Positions 11,061 through 23,100 are shown, numbered from the stretch's first letter. The stretch is 64,000 nt of DNA from Kryptolebias marmoratus (GCF_001649575.2 NC_051433.1:23343771-23407770), one strand, 5' to 3'. A program made the numbers and translations. The notes: generated by a model not told the origin, from the letters alone.

Positions 11061-11949
11061 GGGGGCTAATTGTCACTGATAGCTGAGGAGGATGGTAAAT
11101 ACAAACAGCTTGACAGTTTTACAGGTGATGCATGGTGCAAATTCTCTATCACACCACTGCTTTCTTCACTTGAGGAAAAAGTAAAAGGTTTGCACTGGAA
11201 CATTTACAAGCTCTGAGTGTTTTTTCTCCTGCAGATTCTATTTAATTGGAAACCTTAAATATAAACAGAAATTAAACTGTGGAAAATGTGATGAAGAGAT
11301 AAATCTCTGCAGTGAACACATTCTCACTCTAAACAGTTGGCATGTGTACACAGTTCTCTGTTCTCTGCCATTCCACCATAGTGTGTGCAGGACACGTTGC
11401 ATCATCTGAGAAGCTTGTTGGAGGCAGAGAAGTCTGGTTTCTGTGGACAACAGAGGTATTGTACTTCAAATCCCTTTTTCACTGGCTTCCTGGTGTAAAT
11501 ATCTATGGAATAGCTTTCACATAGATTTCTATAAAATTTGGAAGAATGAAGTTTAAGGACAACAGCAATCCATGCTATGACATAAAACTTCACTTCGCCA
11601 TCCGTCTTGCATTACATTTAGTTTGGAAATAACTCAGAAATATTAAGAAATTCCTGCCATAAGTGGCTGCACTGGAAGTGCTCCAGCTAACTGCTGGTGT
11701 TGCTATTTGTGTTTGTAAATACCCACAAAATTCTAGGTAAGATACAGAATAATGCAAAATTGACAGCAACGTAAAGGTTCATGAAATCAAGGTTTGCATG
11801 AAGTGCTATGACATTTTGGAGCTTAAAGACCAAATTTCTGAGACAAAAATGAACACTCTTTTGAGGACTAAAATGTTCAGAGAACACAGATGGTTTGAGA
11901 GGGGGGTAAAATAAGCCATTTACGTCAAACAAGAAAAAACAAACAAAGA
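11061..11949. other. No assigned feature
   Basis: Unique-looking AT-rich DNA between two pieces that may belong to one old repeat. Only short overlapping reading frames are present. Confidence 0.4.
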
Positions 11950-12330
11950 GAAGGTCTCAGATTTTAGCTTTTTAAAACTTACAATAAGGCATTAGGCCTG
12001 ATATTCAGTCAGTTTCCTTCTAATTCAAACCTTGACCAGAACATCTCTTTTATGAACCAAGCTAACAAAGACCCTAATGATTACCCAAGATAACCTTAAC
12101 TATAGGATTTATCAAAAAGGAAAGTTTTAAGCCAGTCTTGAAAGTAGACAAGGTGTCAACCTCACAGACAGAAACTGGAAGTTGATTTCAAAACGATGTC
12201 CTGTTCTCAATAAAATGATTTTCAATAGAAATTTACAACACAAACTGTCAACATAAAAAAACAGGTAGTGCATATAAAAAATAAGCTTTTTACTAGCATG
12301 AGCTATACTAAAACAAAGTGAGTTTACAAG
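11950..12330 (+). repeat. Degenerate teleost interspersed repeat, later part
   Basis: 'aaaggaaagttttaagccag', 'tcttgaaagtagacaaggtg' and 'aaactggaagttgatttc' match the middle of the same repeat whose start is at 10618, in the same orientation and order. The two may be one element split by about 900 bp of later DNA. Confidence 0.45.
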
Positions 12331-12439
12331 TTAATTTAAAGCTAAGGAGGTGAAGATGAGCGATCGAGTCGATGAAGGTTGAGCCTCATCTGGGTTGTCT
12401 TTTAGCTGGTAGCTAAGAAGAAGACTCAGGGCCTCAGTC

Positions 12440-12655
12440 CAGTGAGATGCTGGCTTAACTGGGATGAAGAAAAAAGGCGTAGGGGTGAAGGATGAGGGGA
12501 AATTGATGAGTAGGATAAAAACAGGGGTGGGAATGGGGCGGTGAATGGGATGAGAATGCGGAAGGATGAAGGATGAGGGGAAAGGCTGTAATAGGGGAGA
12601 ATTGGTGAGGAGAAAGGAGGGTTTGGCGAGTACGAGACAAACCATGCTGAAAGGG
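12440..12655 (+). repeat. Purine-rich tract
   Basis: About 215 bp in which the plus strand is almost entirely G and A. The phrase 'gatgaggggaaa' recurs about 80 bp apart (near 12492 and 12572). It looks like a decayed minisatellite-like sequence. Long frames on the minus strand here are composition artefacts. Confidence 0.5.
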
Positions 12656-14837
12656 GGAGCTGACTATAGGAAGGCTTGTAAGGTGATTACATGAGGTTGA
12701 AGCATGGTCCTGAACCCAAGTTAACATGGTAATTTGATTTAACCTTGCAGTTTATTTGTTTGTTTGTTTTTTTAGCCTAATATTGGAGCTCACTGCAACA
12801 TTTCTTTTCACAGATAAAATAATGGGCCCTCAGTGAGCCACAGTCAGCAATTTTAAACATAAGTATGATTTTTTTATTGTGGGTCACAGAGTAAAGACAG
12901 CTGAACATGTTTCAAAAATGTGTTTTATTACAGGAATCACACTGAAAATGTTTGATTTTAGTGATAAAATCATGGCAAAAAACCCCCCAAAATCTGTTAA
13001 AGAATTATTAACCGGAACAAGTGACATTTTTCAAAGCTGTACATTTTCTGGATTTCATTTTTCTTTTGAAAGGTGTTATAAACATAGTATGATGTGCATA
13101 ATTGCAGGTGAGTTGTACACAGGAGACTTGCTGTGTGCTCAATTATTAATACTTCCATTATTCAGCTGTGTTTTTCTTCTGCCTCCGGTAACTATGGCAA
13201 CCAGCCACAGAGTCTTAGTCAATTGGAAGGAAAGAAGAAGAAAAAAAAACTTACTATTTTCTCACAGCAGATGTTCACATATGACTTTTGGCAGTATGAA
13301 GGCAATCCGTCTTCCCAGTCAATGGAGAGCCTCTCATCTTACAAAAAAAAAACAACAACTTACAAACAATCTGCCCACAAGCAGACGTCAGCTCCATCTC
13401 ACCACCTACCAGCTGCTTGTAGTGCAGACACTGTGTGGGGGGAGCAGAAAGTTTAATTCACTTCTTCTCTTCCACACTAACACAATAAATCTCATCTCCC
13501 CACTGTGTGGATTGTTTTAGCCTTTCTATTCATACGAACTTTCCATAACACCCTACTTGTTGGTGCAAAGCTTTATTTGTGGTTTTCAGTGGTTGTAGTT
13601 TTGCTTTTTTATATCGGCAGCTTACTTTATCTCAGGACTGGATTCCTCTACACCTGCTTCACTTCAGTCTGTCTGCATACAAAGGAGATCAGAGCAACTG
13701 TCGGACATTGCAGTGAACATGTTTTTTGATGAGTTAAGCAATAAAGAAGCATTATAAAACATAAATTTACATGAACAAAATGAACTCGAGGGCACACGAA
13801 CATCTCGCAAAGTGATCATAAATAGACTCAAATGATCCCAACGGTATGCAAAGATGTTGAGCCACACATGACAACAAATATTACCCTGTAAAAAGAACCA
13901 AAACAACCATAAAACAACTGCAATTAAATTCAGCTCAGCAGCAAAACCAAAGCACTTCTGCATGACTGCAAAATGATAAACAAAAAACTACAAACTAGTA
14001 AAAAGCCACACACAAACAATCTGAAACAATTCAGAAAGTGAGTGGAAAAACTACGACAAGATGCAGAATGACAACTGGATATAAATCTGTACTGTAGATG
14101 CAAAAAAGGCTCAAAACTCCAGCAAAGGCTGTCTGTTCATCTTATACAGTATGTATGAAGGGTCTGTGCCCAGAGCCCCTCATGTCTCATACTGGTCTCA
14201 TAACATTCAGCCACTGACGCACATTAGAGCTAGCAGGGGGCCCATTTCAGTCAAAAATAGCAGTTCCTGATGGAATCTGTCTGTTGGCATTCGTGCCACC
14301 ACAGTTCCCAGCACACAAACATCCTCTGAGGTACAACACTTGACGTTCATCAGGATTCATACCTGAGTACAACACTTTATAGCTTCATCTGTGTGTTTAT
14401 GAATATTGGCTGTAGTACACTACTATTTCAGCTGCAGGGCACTAAGTGGTTGGGTAGAACAGTAAAATGTATTTGCCACCAACAGGACAAAAGGCTGAAA
14501 ACATAAAAACAAGGACACTTAGCTATCCTGAGGTCAGAAGGAGTGGGTGGCACAGGCAGTAATGTATTTACTGCAGTATTATATGACTCAGGTATTATCT
14601 CTGCTGTTGTTTTAACCAGGTTTAACACAACCTCTGTCTGTCTCAATAATAATATCCTTATTTAAAAAATGTCCCTGTTTTACATCAACAAATCTTTTAT
14701 TTTTTGCTTTGATCCTGAAGTTGGTTACATGGCTTTTGCTGTCACCCCAGCAAAAATTAAAATATAATCATTTTACATATAAATGAGAAAAGTATATTGT
14801 TCCAACAATATTCCTTTGTTTTTACATTTCAACTCTC
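12656..14837. other. No assigned gene; mostly unique AT-rich DNA
   Basis: The longest plus-strand frame (12879-13520) shows no recognisable domain. An X-box-like motif lies at 13188-13201. Nothing else is recognised. Confidence 0.4.
13188..13201. promoter_or_regulatory. X-box-like motif (RFX type)
   Basis: GTAACTATGGCAAC resembles the RFX X-box, with one good half-site (GGCAAC) and one weaker half. It is isolated, with no gene seen nearby. Confidence 0.22.
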
Positions 14838-14842
14838 CCGCC

Positions 14843-15533
14843 TGTGGCAATCTGCCACCGGCTGCCTGTTTGACTTCTTCGGTTCTCCTGATTTGCTGGC
14901 CCTTTAATTACTCCCAGCTGCAGCTCGTCGTCATCATCCTGGCCCAGGGTTCTTAAGGCAGTTGGAGGGAGCTGTTCCTCGCTGAAGCATCGATTTCCAT
15001 TGAGTAATCAGCCTAGGCCTGTAACCTGTTGTTTGAAGGACCTGTTGTTTCTGTACACCACTTAGTGTTCCTGTTGCTCCGCTCTCCACCCGCCTGGAAA
15101 CATTACCTGAGACCTCCTGCTGATGACACCCGAAACGGCTGGATCCTACAAAGACCTGCAAACCAACTTACCTGTGCACCTCACCTAAATCCATCAACTG
15201 GGATTCCACCACCTGCAGTCCTGAACCTGCACCGTGTAAATACTCACCCTCGGAGCTCAGAAAGTGAAGCCTGTCTGCCTCCTACTAACTACCTTCACGC
15301 ACTGTGTAAATACTCACCTCCGCGCTTCCACCTGGCACAACCTGTAAGTTAGCTCCCTTCGCTAATCATCTGAACCACCTCCAAGTTAACTACTGGACAA
15401 AGACATTAATTCAATCCTCTCCTCATTCCAGATTCCACCACCTCGGCACAATAAAATTTTCTATTTAATATTCGCCTCCTGTGTTTGTTCGTTACCTGGG
15501 GACTCCCTTCTGGCATTTTCTAAAATCCTGTCA
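14843..15533 (+). mobile_element. Solo LTR, 691 bp, with CCGCC target duplication
   Basis: GC-richer block starting TGTGGCAATC and ending AATCCTGTCA, flanked by a perfect 5-bp direct repeat CCGCC (14838-14842 and 15534-15538). An AATAAA at 15450-15455, 78 bp before the 3' end, fits an R/U5 boundary. This suggests a complete LTR without internal sequence, probably Gypsy- or ERV-type. It abuts the first recognisable bases of a Tc1-like element. Confidence 0.72.
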
Positions 15534-15654
15534 CCGCCCCAACTCCAAAAAAGGTGGGACATGGTGCAAAATGTTAATTAAAATGAAATGCAATGATTTG
15601 TAGATCTCATAAACCCATATTTTATTCATAATGGAACATAAGTACACTGCCTGG

Positions 15655-16018
15655 CCAAAAAAAGGTCGCCATCTGTATTTAACTAAGCAAAAAGATATGA
15701 GCCTCCTATTGGATAATTACTGCATGGGCAATTATGTTTCAGCTGGCAACAAGTTACTTAACCCCAACTGGTGCAATGACTTGCTTGTTGAAAGACACAT
15801 CCTGTGGTCGTGGAAAAGATGTCAGTCTGTTTGAGAAGGGTCAACTCATTGGCATGCATCAAGCAGAGAAAACATCTAAGGAGATTGCAGAAACTACTAA
15901 AATTGGGTTAAGAACTGTCCAACGCATTAAAGAAAACTGGAAGGATAGTGGGGACCCATCGTCTTCGAGGACGAAATATGGCCAGAAAAAAATCCTGAAT
16001 GATTGTGATCATGATCCA
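15655..16018 (+). mobile_element. Tc1-like transposon fragment B, 5' part
   Basis: It begins with TA (15653-15654) and the terminal repeat 'cactgcctggccaaaaaaag'. It then encodes the N-terminal helix-turn-helix DNA-binding region of a Tc1-like transposase at about 15822-16003. Landmarks are S-L-F-E-K-G-Q-L-I-G-M-H, K-T-S-K-E-I-A-E-T-T and R-T-V-Q-R-I. The catalytic part and right terminal repeat are absent, so it is a truncated copy lying inside element A. It differs from A in both terminal repeat and protein. Confidence 0.75.
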
Positions 16019-16325
16019 CCAAATTAGGTTAATTTGCAACAGGTCAGTAAAGAGAAATTAATATAACAAAAGAGCATTTTAGTGAAGTTGAATCTTTCAA
16101 AAATAAAGATGGGAAGAGGTTTAGCAGTTTGCATAAAAGTTTCTTCAAAGGACAGTTAGAAAGACGAGGTCAGTTCATTTTGCCATTTACAAATGCAGGT
16201 TAATGCTCTATCACACAAAGAAGAAGTCAGATGTGAACACCATCTAGAATTGCTGCCATCTTCTCTGGACCAAAGCTCATTTAAAATGGGCTAAGGCAAA
16301 GAGGAAAACTGTTTAAAAATCTTTT

Positions 16326-16782
16326 TGTCAGTTTTGGTGAGTGCGGCAAACCCAATATGCAGACTCATACTGAGAGCTCAAAAGAAAATTAATTTATAAG
16401 AACAAAAAGGAAAAAAAAAAGACAAAGACACAAGGAGCATGACATGAGGGAAACCAGATAGCACATAAAAGTGACAAATGAGGGAAATGAGGAGGTTTTA
16501 AAGACTACAGTAATTAGGAGATGTGGGCACAGGTGAGTGATTACTAACTTGGAGCAGGTGAAGATGGGCATGGCAGGCAAACAAGAGATTGGCTGAGGAT
16601 GAGTGAATGATGACAGAAATACAATAGACACAAGGAGCAAAAACAAAACTAAACATGAAGACAACCAAATAACAAAATGAAAAAAACAATACACCTAATC
16701 AGAACACAGGATAACCAGAAACATGAAAAAACAATAACCCTAAATACAAAAAGAAAACTCAAAGAGAACCCAAATCCTGACA
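16326..16782 (-). mobile_element. Solo LTR, 457 bp, with CTTTT target duplication
   Basis: Minus-strand copy of the 9703 LTR family. Plus-strand ends are TGTCAG and CTGACA, with perfect 5-bp direct repeats CTTTT at 16321-16325 and 16783-16787. It interrupts the transposase of Tc1-like element A, and removing it rejoins the 'ctttttggaaac' transposase text. It shares 'gtgggcacaggtgagtgatt' with the copies at 59196 and 62449. Confidence 0.82.
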
Positions 16783-16990
16783 CTTTTTGGAAACTATGAT
16801 TGCCATGTCCTCCATACAAAAGAGAATGAAAGGGTCCATGTAGCCTGTTATCAGTGCACAGTTCAAAAGCCTGCCTCTCTGATGGTATGGGGGTGCATTA
16901 GTGCCTATGGCATGGGCAGCTTACACATCTGGAAAGACATCATCAATGCAGAAAACTATATATACGTTTTAGAACAACATATGTGACAAG

Positions 16991-18960
16991 TTCTGGCAAA
17001 ATAAGTCATCCATGAAAACACCATCTATCAATCTAACTAACTAACATATATAATTTTCCTAATCTACCTTTAAATCTAAGTTTTAATTTGGACGTGATTT
17101 CCTCGAGATCAAGAGGTACCTTTTATGCTTTCTTGAGATAACCAAGCTAGTTTTTGGATCAGTCATGGATGCTCTCTGATGTGATATTTTATCTCGAGTT
17201 AGTTGTCACAACGACTGTCTGGATTTCTGATAAAAATGTATCCTGTTTGTTTATCTGCAATTTTAAAATTTATTACAAGAAAATGAGCTTTTCTAAGTAA
17301 AAAATAACAAACAAAAAATAAATAAATAAAAACATTATCCTGAGATAACAAGATAAGTCGGTATCTTGAAATATTGTCCACTCAGTCTGTCAGATTTTGA
17401 GCACTTTTGCAGGGAAGAGTGGGCAAATATTACCAACCCAAGATGTTGCCTGCTGATAGACTCCTTAAGAAGACCGAAGGAAGTAAATTAATCAAAATGT
17501 GCTTCAGCAAAATATTGGTTTCAGGGAACTAAAACCTGTTATTTTAACAGGAGTGTTGAAATACCATATACCGTAACAATGACATTTTGTTATCAAAGGG
17601 AGCACATTGTTAGAACATAAATATATATCACACAACATGAAAGATATTGCAAGAACAAGAAACTTTTCTCATTTAAATGTGATATGTTTTTTGAATTATT
17701 GCTGGGTTGGCAACAATCCATACCACAGTTTGCTGCAGAAAGGTAACATATTCTCAAATGCTTGTCATCTGCCCACCAGTCTGGCACTGTTGCACAAAAA
17801 CAATTCACCCATTAGATTTAGGCAGATAGGGTGCTTTAATATATTTGGTTTTACTTTAAATCAGAAGCTTCTCGTGTTTACCTCATTATAAATGGCTGCA
17901 GTTTACATTTTAACAACTTTAAGCTTATTAATTCTGAGAGTTGAATAAAGGAGTTAAGGCGCTCAGTTCAGGTTAGTTGGTCTGCGCCGTATGTATGCAT
18001 CTCGGGTGAATTATGTTTATGCACAAGTGAAATGTGCTTTGAAATCAGAGTTAAAAGTTCCAGCAACACAATATTACACACAGTTCACAATCCTGCTCTG
18101 ATGTACACATCATTTTACCTTTCTTTGTCACTTTTTTGCTCAAAAGTGAATCTGATTTCTTTTTTTCCCTGTGGACTAGAATTGAGCATTCAAGTTCAGA
18201 ATCTGTATGTACTCCAGCATTTATGGTATTTGTGTTTCTTTGTTGCTAAATATTCCCACCGATGTGTTTACCACCTGACATATGATCTTTTTATCTATAC
18301 TCGAGCAACGCCAAGCAAACGATGAGTCAACAGAATAAACACACTTCAGAGAAAATGACAGAAAACAACATTTTTTTTTTTTTTTCAACACCAGTCAGTC
18401 ACTGAGAAGCTGGACTGCCTGAGGAATAAATAGTTTTGTGACCAGAGGGCAAAAAGCTAAACAAAGACATAATTCAGCTGGGTCACAATATCAGAACAAT
18501 GCCTTTCACTATTTGTTATGATGCTTAATATAGATTCCAACAGAGAGAAAGGAGAGGTGTGTATGTGGGGCTTGAAACTGAAAGACAGACACAGCAAATG
18601 ATTGATGTTTATTAGAAGCGTGTGTTTGTGTGGTCTTAATATATCTGCATTGGATATGAGTTTGTTAAGCGGAACTCACTCATGAAAACACAGCAAGATG
18701 ATGTCAAAAGTACAAAAAAAAGAGAAAAGTTCAATTTTATGCTCCATTCTTGGTATAAAAAGGTGATAATTTTTACTATATGTGCCGAGAAGTGCTCTAA
18801 AATTTCCCAATGTGTGTGTGTGAAAGTGTCTCACAAGTCCTGTTGTTTCCCTGCCGGGTCTCTGCAGGGAGCTTGTGATTGACACTGTTCAAATATATAT
18901 TTTTTTGTTTTTTTAAAGTCTTTGCTCTCGGCTATTTATCTTGTCATGAAGGGGAGCTCA
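16991..18960. other. No assigned feature
   Basis: AT-rich unique-looking DNA with a run of 15 T at 18371-18385. Short frames only. No exon or repeat that I can name. Confidence 0.4.
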
Positions 18961-19320
18961 TTCAGTTAAATATATTTAGTGTTATTACAAACTAAAGTCA
19001 TCTCAGGGCTCTTCACAGCACAAACAAACAGGTTCATCTTATTTTTGATTAAATACAGTTTAATTAATTTAAAACCAAATCAGTGCGATATCATTTTAAT
19101 TTACAGGGTCTATTGCCAATTTGTAAATAAATAAAACATAAACAAAATTTTTTCCAAATATTTTTTCCCATAAAGTCTAACTTCAAACGAGACTGAGTAA
19201 AGGCAGCTGTGTCTTTCCACATTTTCTGGGGGTGAGAAAACATGACAGAGACACAATAAACACAAAAACCTCTAATATACACCTGGTAGAATAGATTAAA
19301 GAATGTTATAAAACTATAAC
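18961..19320 (+). repeat. Possible degenerate teleost repeat
   Basis: 'agtcatctcagggctcttca' followed by 'cagcacaaacaaac' resembles a common fish repeat opening. Divergence is high and boundaries are vague. Confidence 0.28.
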
Positions 19321-19474
19321 AGCAGCAATAACATCACCCTGCTGCCTATCACAGTATAACTAAAGGGATGGACTGGGACCATTCAAGCTTTCGAAAACTA
19401 TAAGTTTGATCAAACATGAAGATTTTTGGCCAAGTCTCCTCAGTTTGCTAACAGTAACAGGATTGACTCCAACA

Positions 19475-19621
19475 TCCATCCATCCATTTTGTTTTACCCG
19501 CTTCTCTTTTCCGGGTCGTGGGGAGCTGGTGCCTATCTCCAGCCATCACTGTGCGAGAGGCGGGGGACACTCTGGACAGGTCGCAAGTCCATCACTGAGC
19601 CACATAGAGATAAACGAGACG
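19475..19621 (-). mobile_element. V-SINE-like element, 5'-truncated, 12-bp target duplication
   Basis: Minus-strand 3' part of the V-SINE. Tail CATC repeats are followed by 'gggagctggtgcctatctcc', 'gggggacactctggacagg' and 'acatagagataaacgagac'. It is flanked by perfect 12-bp direct repeats TTGACTCCAACA (19463-19474 and 19622-19633), as expected for LINE-mediated retroposition. The target belongs to a U-family repeat. Confidence 0.8.
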
Positions 19622-19632
19622 TTGACTCCAAC

Positions 19633-19885
19633 AGTTAATGAGTAGCACTTGAAGCACTGTGTTGTGAATGACTGTCAGCTACAACCACACCAAACTGCAG
19701 CACAATATCTGTAAAACTTACTAAATTGTTCTCATTTTTGTGTTTTCTAAAGCCAGTTGGCAGTGGCAGCCACCTTTAATTGGTTTGGTTTAAAAAACGA
19801 TTCAGTTGTAGAGACACATTCAATGATTATCTCCTGAAAGTTTCATTAAAAATCCGTCTAGTGGTTGATGAGATATTTGGCTGAC
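19633..19885 (+). repeat. U-family repeat
   Basis: Plus-strand unit: 'gtgttgtgaatgactgtcag', 'aatatctgtaaaacttac', 'ttttgtgttttctaaagcc', 'gttgtagagacacattcaat', 'gaaagtttcattaaaaatcc' and 'gatgagatatttggctgaca'. The sequence left of the nested SINE ('gctaacagtaacagg') may belong to a preceding unit. Confidence 0.68.
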
Positions 19886-22220
19886 AGATATGCACATCCA
19901 ATATCACTAGCTTTTAATCAGCCTATGTATGGGGTCAAACTCTGAGCAAAATGCAAATTACTAACCCCTTTTTTTATGAATATATATGTATATACATTTT
20001 ATCAGTTTAAATTTTAAAACATTTAAATTGTGCTTTACATTATAATGCCAATGTCTAAACTGCGTAAGGTATGCTTGGCTGTTTATAAATACTGGGTTTA
20101 TCTTTTGCTGCATTTTCTGCACAGTATTGCTGCACACATCATCCATCTCTTTTTGCAGCCTTACAGTTTTTTTTTTTAACTTTCCCTCTGCCAGATTTTG
20201 CCCTAAAGGCTTTCAGTATCCAGAAGAAATAAAGAACTTCTGTATCTCGCTGAGACCTTTGGCTGGAGGCAGTTTTGAGTTTTACTTTACAGTTTGCTGA
20301 CAGGTAAACACACCAGACATGTGCAGGATGGAACAACTGATCGAAGAGAAACAGGTTCTCTCTGAAATCTCCAAGCTTTCAAGCAGATTTGTAATAACAA
20401 CGGGCTTTATCTGCTAAAAGAATACACACAAGGCAATATAATGAAGCTTGTATGCAGCATGAGTGCTTTCTTTTAGTTTTCTGAGACCAAATCTTCTGTA
20501 TCTCAAATACACAATGCTATCCAGTTGGGTGGGAAGTAATCCTCATTTTTCATGCCTGCATCCAGCTCACTTTGCTGGGGATTAAGAGGCTAGTAAAGGC
20601 ATATTGATGGAATAATGATACTTCAACTCTGCATGCCTTATATCTACTGCAAAATGTCTATTTAAAGATGGAAAACCCTTTGTGAATGCCCATTGTTAGA
20701 CAAATTTGGGGAAAAGGATGCTGATTCCCTTAAAAATTCAATTTCCCCTCTCTCTGCAGGAGCACAGTAAGAGATTGCTGCTGCTTTCTTCTCACACCTT
20801 CAATGTGCATTTCAGTAAAGATTGGCAGTCGAGTTCTCTGAAACTACCTCTAGGGGATGTGTTTGTGAAATTGGATTTAGTCTGTTATTTGATGCATTAT
20901 CTTCAGTGCGATTTGTTTGCACATTTATTCCACTTAGGGCTGTATTGAATTTGCCTAAGTGTGTAATATGAGTTGTGTGACAGGGTCAGAGCTTCACCTA
21001 ACAGGCTGAATTTCATCCGGCTCCATCTGCGAGCAAATGTTGATGTGTTTCTCGCACAGTCTGTAACAGATTTCTAATGAGACTCATCAGGCGCCATGGG
21101 ATGCTTAAGATAAGAAGCTGTAGTCAAGCGAGTGCAGGGAGTCTCTCTCCCCCTACGTTGGATTCATATTTAGAATAAAATTTATCATGTACTCTCCACA
21201 AAATGTATCAGATGTTCTCCCATTACTGCAGGCTTTTGACAGCCTCACACTCCACTGTGTTGAGGTGAATTAGTGCTCTGACATCATTGGAAGACTGTAG
21301 GGATAAAGTGCTGATCCAGTCTGTTTTCCGCACTTATGTGTGGACCACAGTTCATACTTCACACAGCTCTGAAATATGAATACCTACTCCTGGAAGCCGG
21401 TGCAGGTGAAAACTCCCCAATTTTGTCCTCCTCAGGAGCATTGTTAAATAAGGAAGTGACAAAGGAGGTCTGAAGTTGCTTTCCATCAATGGAGCAAGTA
21501 TTAGCGCCCCGAAGGAGGGCAGTGGAGCACAATGGTCTTCGACTGTAGCTGAAGATCCGTTCTCTCAGAGGAACTGGTGCTTGGAGTGCAGAGAAAGCGT
21601 CCTAACTTCAGGTCAGCTCCTCTGCTGCTGCTGCTTCTTTCTTACTAATGAACTCCCTCTTCTCCTCTCTGTCACACACACACACACACGCAGTCCAATC
21701 TCACAGAAGAATGTGAAAAAGCTACACTTGTTCCCAGTCAAAATCTAGCAATTGTTCAGTAAAGAAAAATTATACAGTGCTTTCATCATTTCTGTACAGG
21801 TGTGGGACTAACAACACTTTGCCATGAGAAGGCGTTGATTTTCTTCCTTCTTTACAAAGTCAGTGAGCATGTTTTATTCCATGATGTTTTAGAGTTGGAG
21901 TGTTAAATTCAGTTACACAGGGGCGTAAAATAAATAAGAGGTCCCTCTGTAGTTGAGGGCTAATCTCAGTCAGGTTTTACTGAAAAAAAAAAGATCTAAA
22001 CTGACCTTAATTTTCAGATGTTATGTCAAATTATCCATGTCCTTAGGCATAATATATATAATTTAGAACAAATGCACCTTATTGATTGAAAAATAAGCTG
22101 CATTTAAAAAACATCCCATTAGTATTTATTTCATGCCTTGCTCTTTACAAGCAATTTGTCCATTTACTATTTCTTAGAAACAATCATTGGCTGCTGAGAT
22201 GTTTTTGTGTTTTTATTGTA
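19886..22220. other. No assigned gene; unique-looking DNA
   Basis: Contains a T-rich tract near 20167 and a CA microsatellite at 21673-21689. A compositionally balanced stretch at about 20980-21180 could be conserved non-coding DNA. No exon is supported. Confidence 0.4.
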
Positions 22221-22224
22221 CCAT

Positions 22225-22375
22225 GCATGTTTTTCTGTTTTAACAATGTTTCAAATTTTTATTTATTGTTTTAATTGGTTTTATGTATATTAATGAGTCA
22301 GCTGTCAAAGACAAGTCTCAATTTCATGAAGGGTTTAGGACAATAAAGTTGATTGAATTGAACTGAATTATATTG
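22225..22375 (+). mobile_element. L2/CR1-like LINE 3' tail
   Basis: 'caaagacaagtctcaatttc' followed by 'aggacaataaagttgattg' and short TTGAA-type repeats is the typical 3' end of fish L2-like LINEs. No coding sequence remains upstream. Confidence 0.55.
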
Positions 22376-23100
22376 AAATATATTTGATCACAATCCATTA
22401 AATTAGCTAAAAAGATCACTCAATACAAATCCCAACATTTCTACAGAAAAAAAGAGAGTCTCTCTGTTGCTCTGATGCACATTAGCTCCAGTCACGTTCC
22501 TAACTTATTTCTTGGTAACAAGGTCATCAGTAAGAGTTGATCCTATTTGTTTGTCTTTCCACATAAAAATCAGGGATTACAAGTACGCTCACTATTTTAA
22601 GCAGAAGGAGATGTGAAAAATATTTGATTTGTCACAGAATGGCAGGCCAACTCTATTATATTTGAAATATTATCAGGATAAAACTGTAACAAGGGCCACA
22701 TCTGGCCTGTGGGTCTTAGGTTTGACATATGATTTAGAAGTTTCCTTGTCTTGATTTGTCCAAAAGTATTTAATACAAAGGCTGAAAGTGGTGTCAGCTT
22801 ATTCCCCTACTGGAGAAGCAAACTCAAGCTACCTTCCACACAATGTTTTTCAGTCTTTTCCCTTTTCTCACAAGTAAACGGTTAGGGCACGAGGTTAGGC
22901 ATAGACTTTACAAAACATAAGATATAGGTTAGAAAAACACACTTGGGAACTCGTCACGTATTTGGAACTGAACAGTGGCGATAGTTTGAATACTGGGGCC
23001 TTTCTGTATGGGGCTCACATGTGGGTTTTAATCGGGTACTTTGGTTTCCTCACACACATTTACACTTACACTTACACCTTTTACTCTTCATTTATTGCAG
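22376..23100. other. No assigned feature
   Basis: AT-rich DNA with nothing recognised apart from short 'acacttac' repeats near 23060-23080. Confidence 0.4.

Larger units (their letters stand above)
15539..16990 (+). mobile_element. Tc1-like transposon remnant A, broken by two insertions
   Basis: The remnant is in three pieces. 15539-15654 is a terminal-repeat region ('aactccaaaaaaggtgggac', 'tgcaaaatgttaattaaaat'). 16019-16320 resumes with 'aattaggttaatttgcaac' and the transposase 5' part. 16788-16990 holds transposase text, open from about 16786 to TGA at 16984-16986. The last piece encodes the Tc1 signature M-V-W-G-C-I-S-A-Y-G-M-G followed by a later N-A-E-N-Y and V-L-E-Q-H-M, the region around the second catalytic Asp. 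Stops and deletions are present and the right half of the element is absent. Piece 1 is separated from piece 2 by Tc1-like element B, and piece 2 from piece 3 by a solo LTR. Confidence 0.72.

Noticed and set aside
12879..13520. A 213-codon plus-strand open frame, the longest in the window
   Set aside because: The translation has no recognisable domain, is rich in F/L/S/K as expected from AT-rich DNA, contains homopolymer-derived lysine runs and lacks a convincing splice or UTR context.
17199..18325. Several 60-97 codon frames on both strands
   Set aside because: Short, AT-driven, mutually overlapping and without splice-site support.
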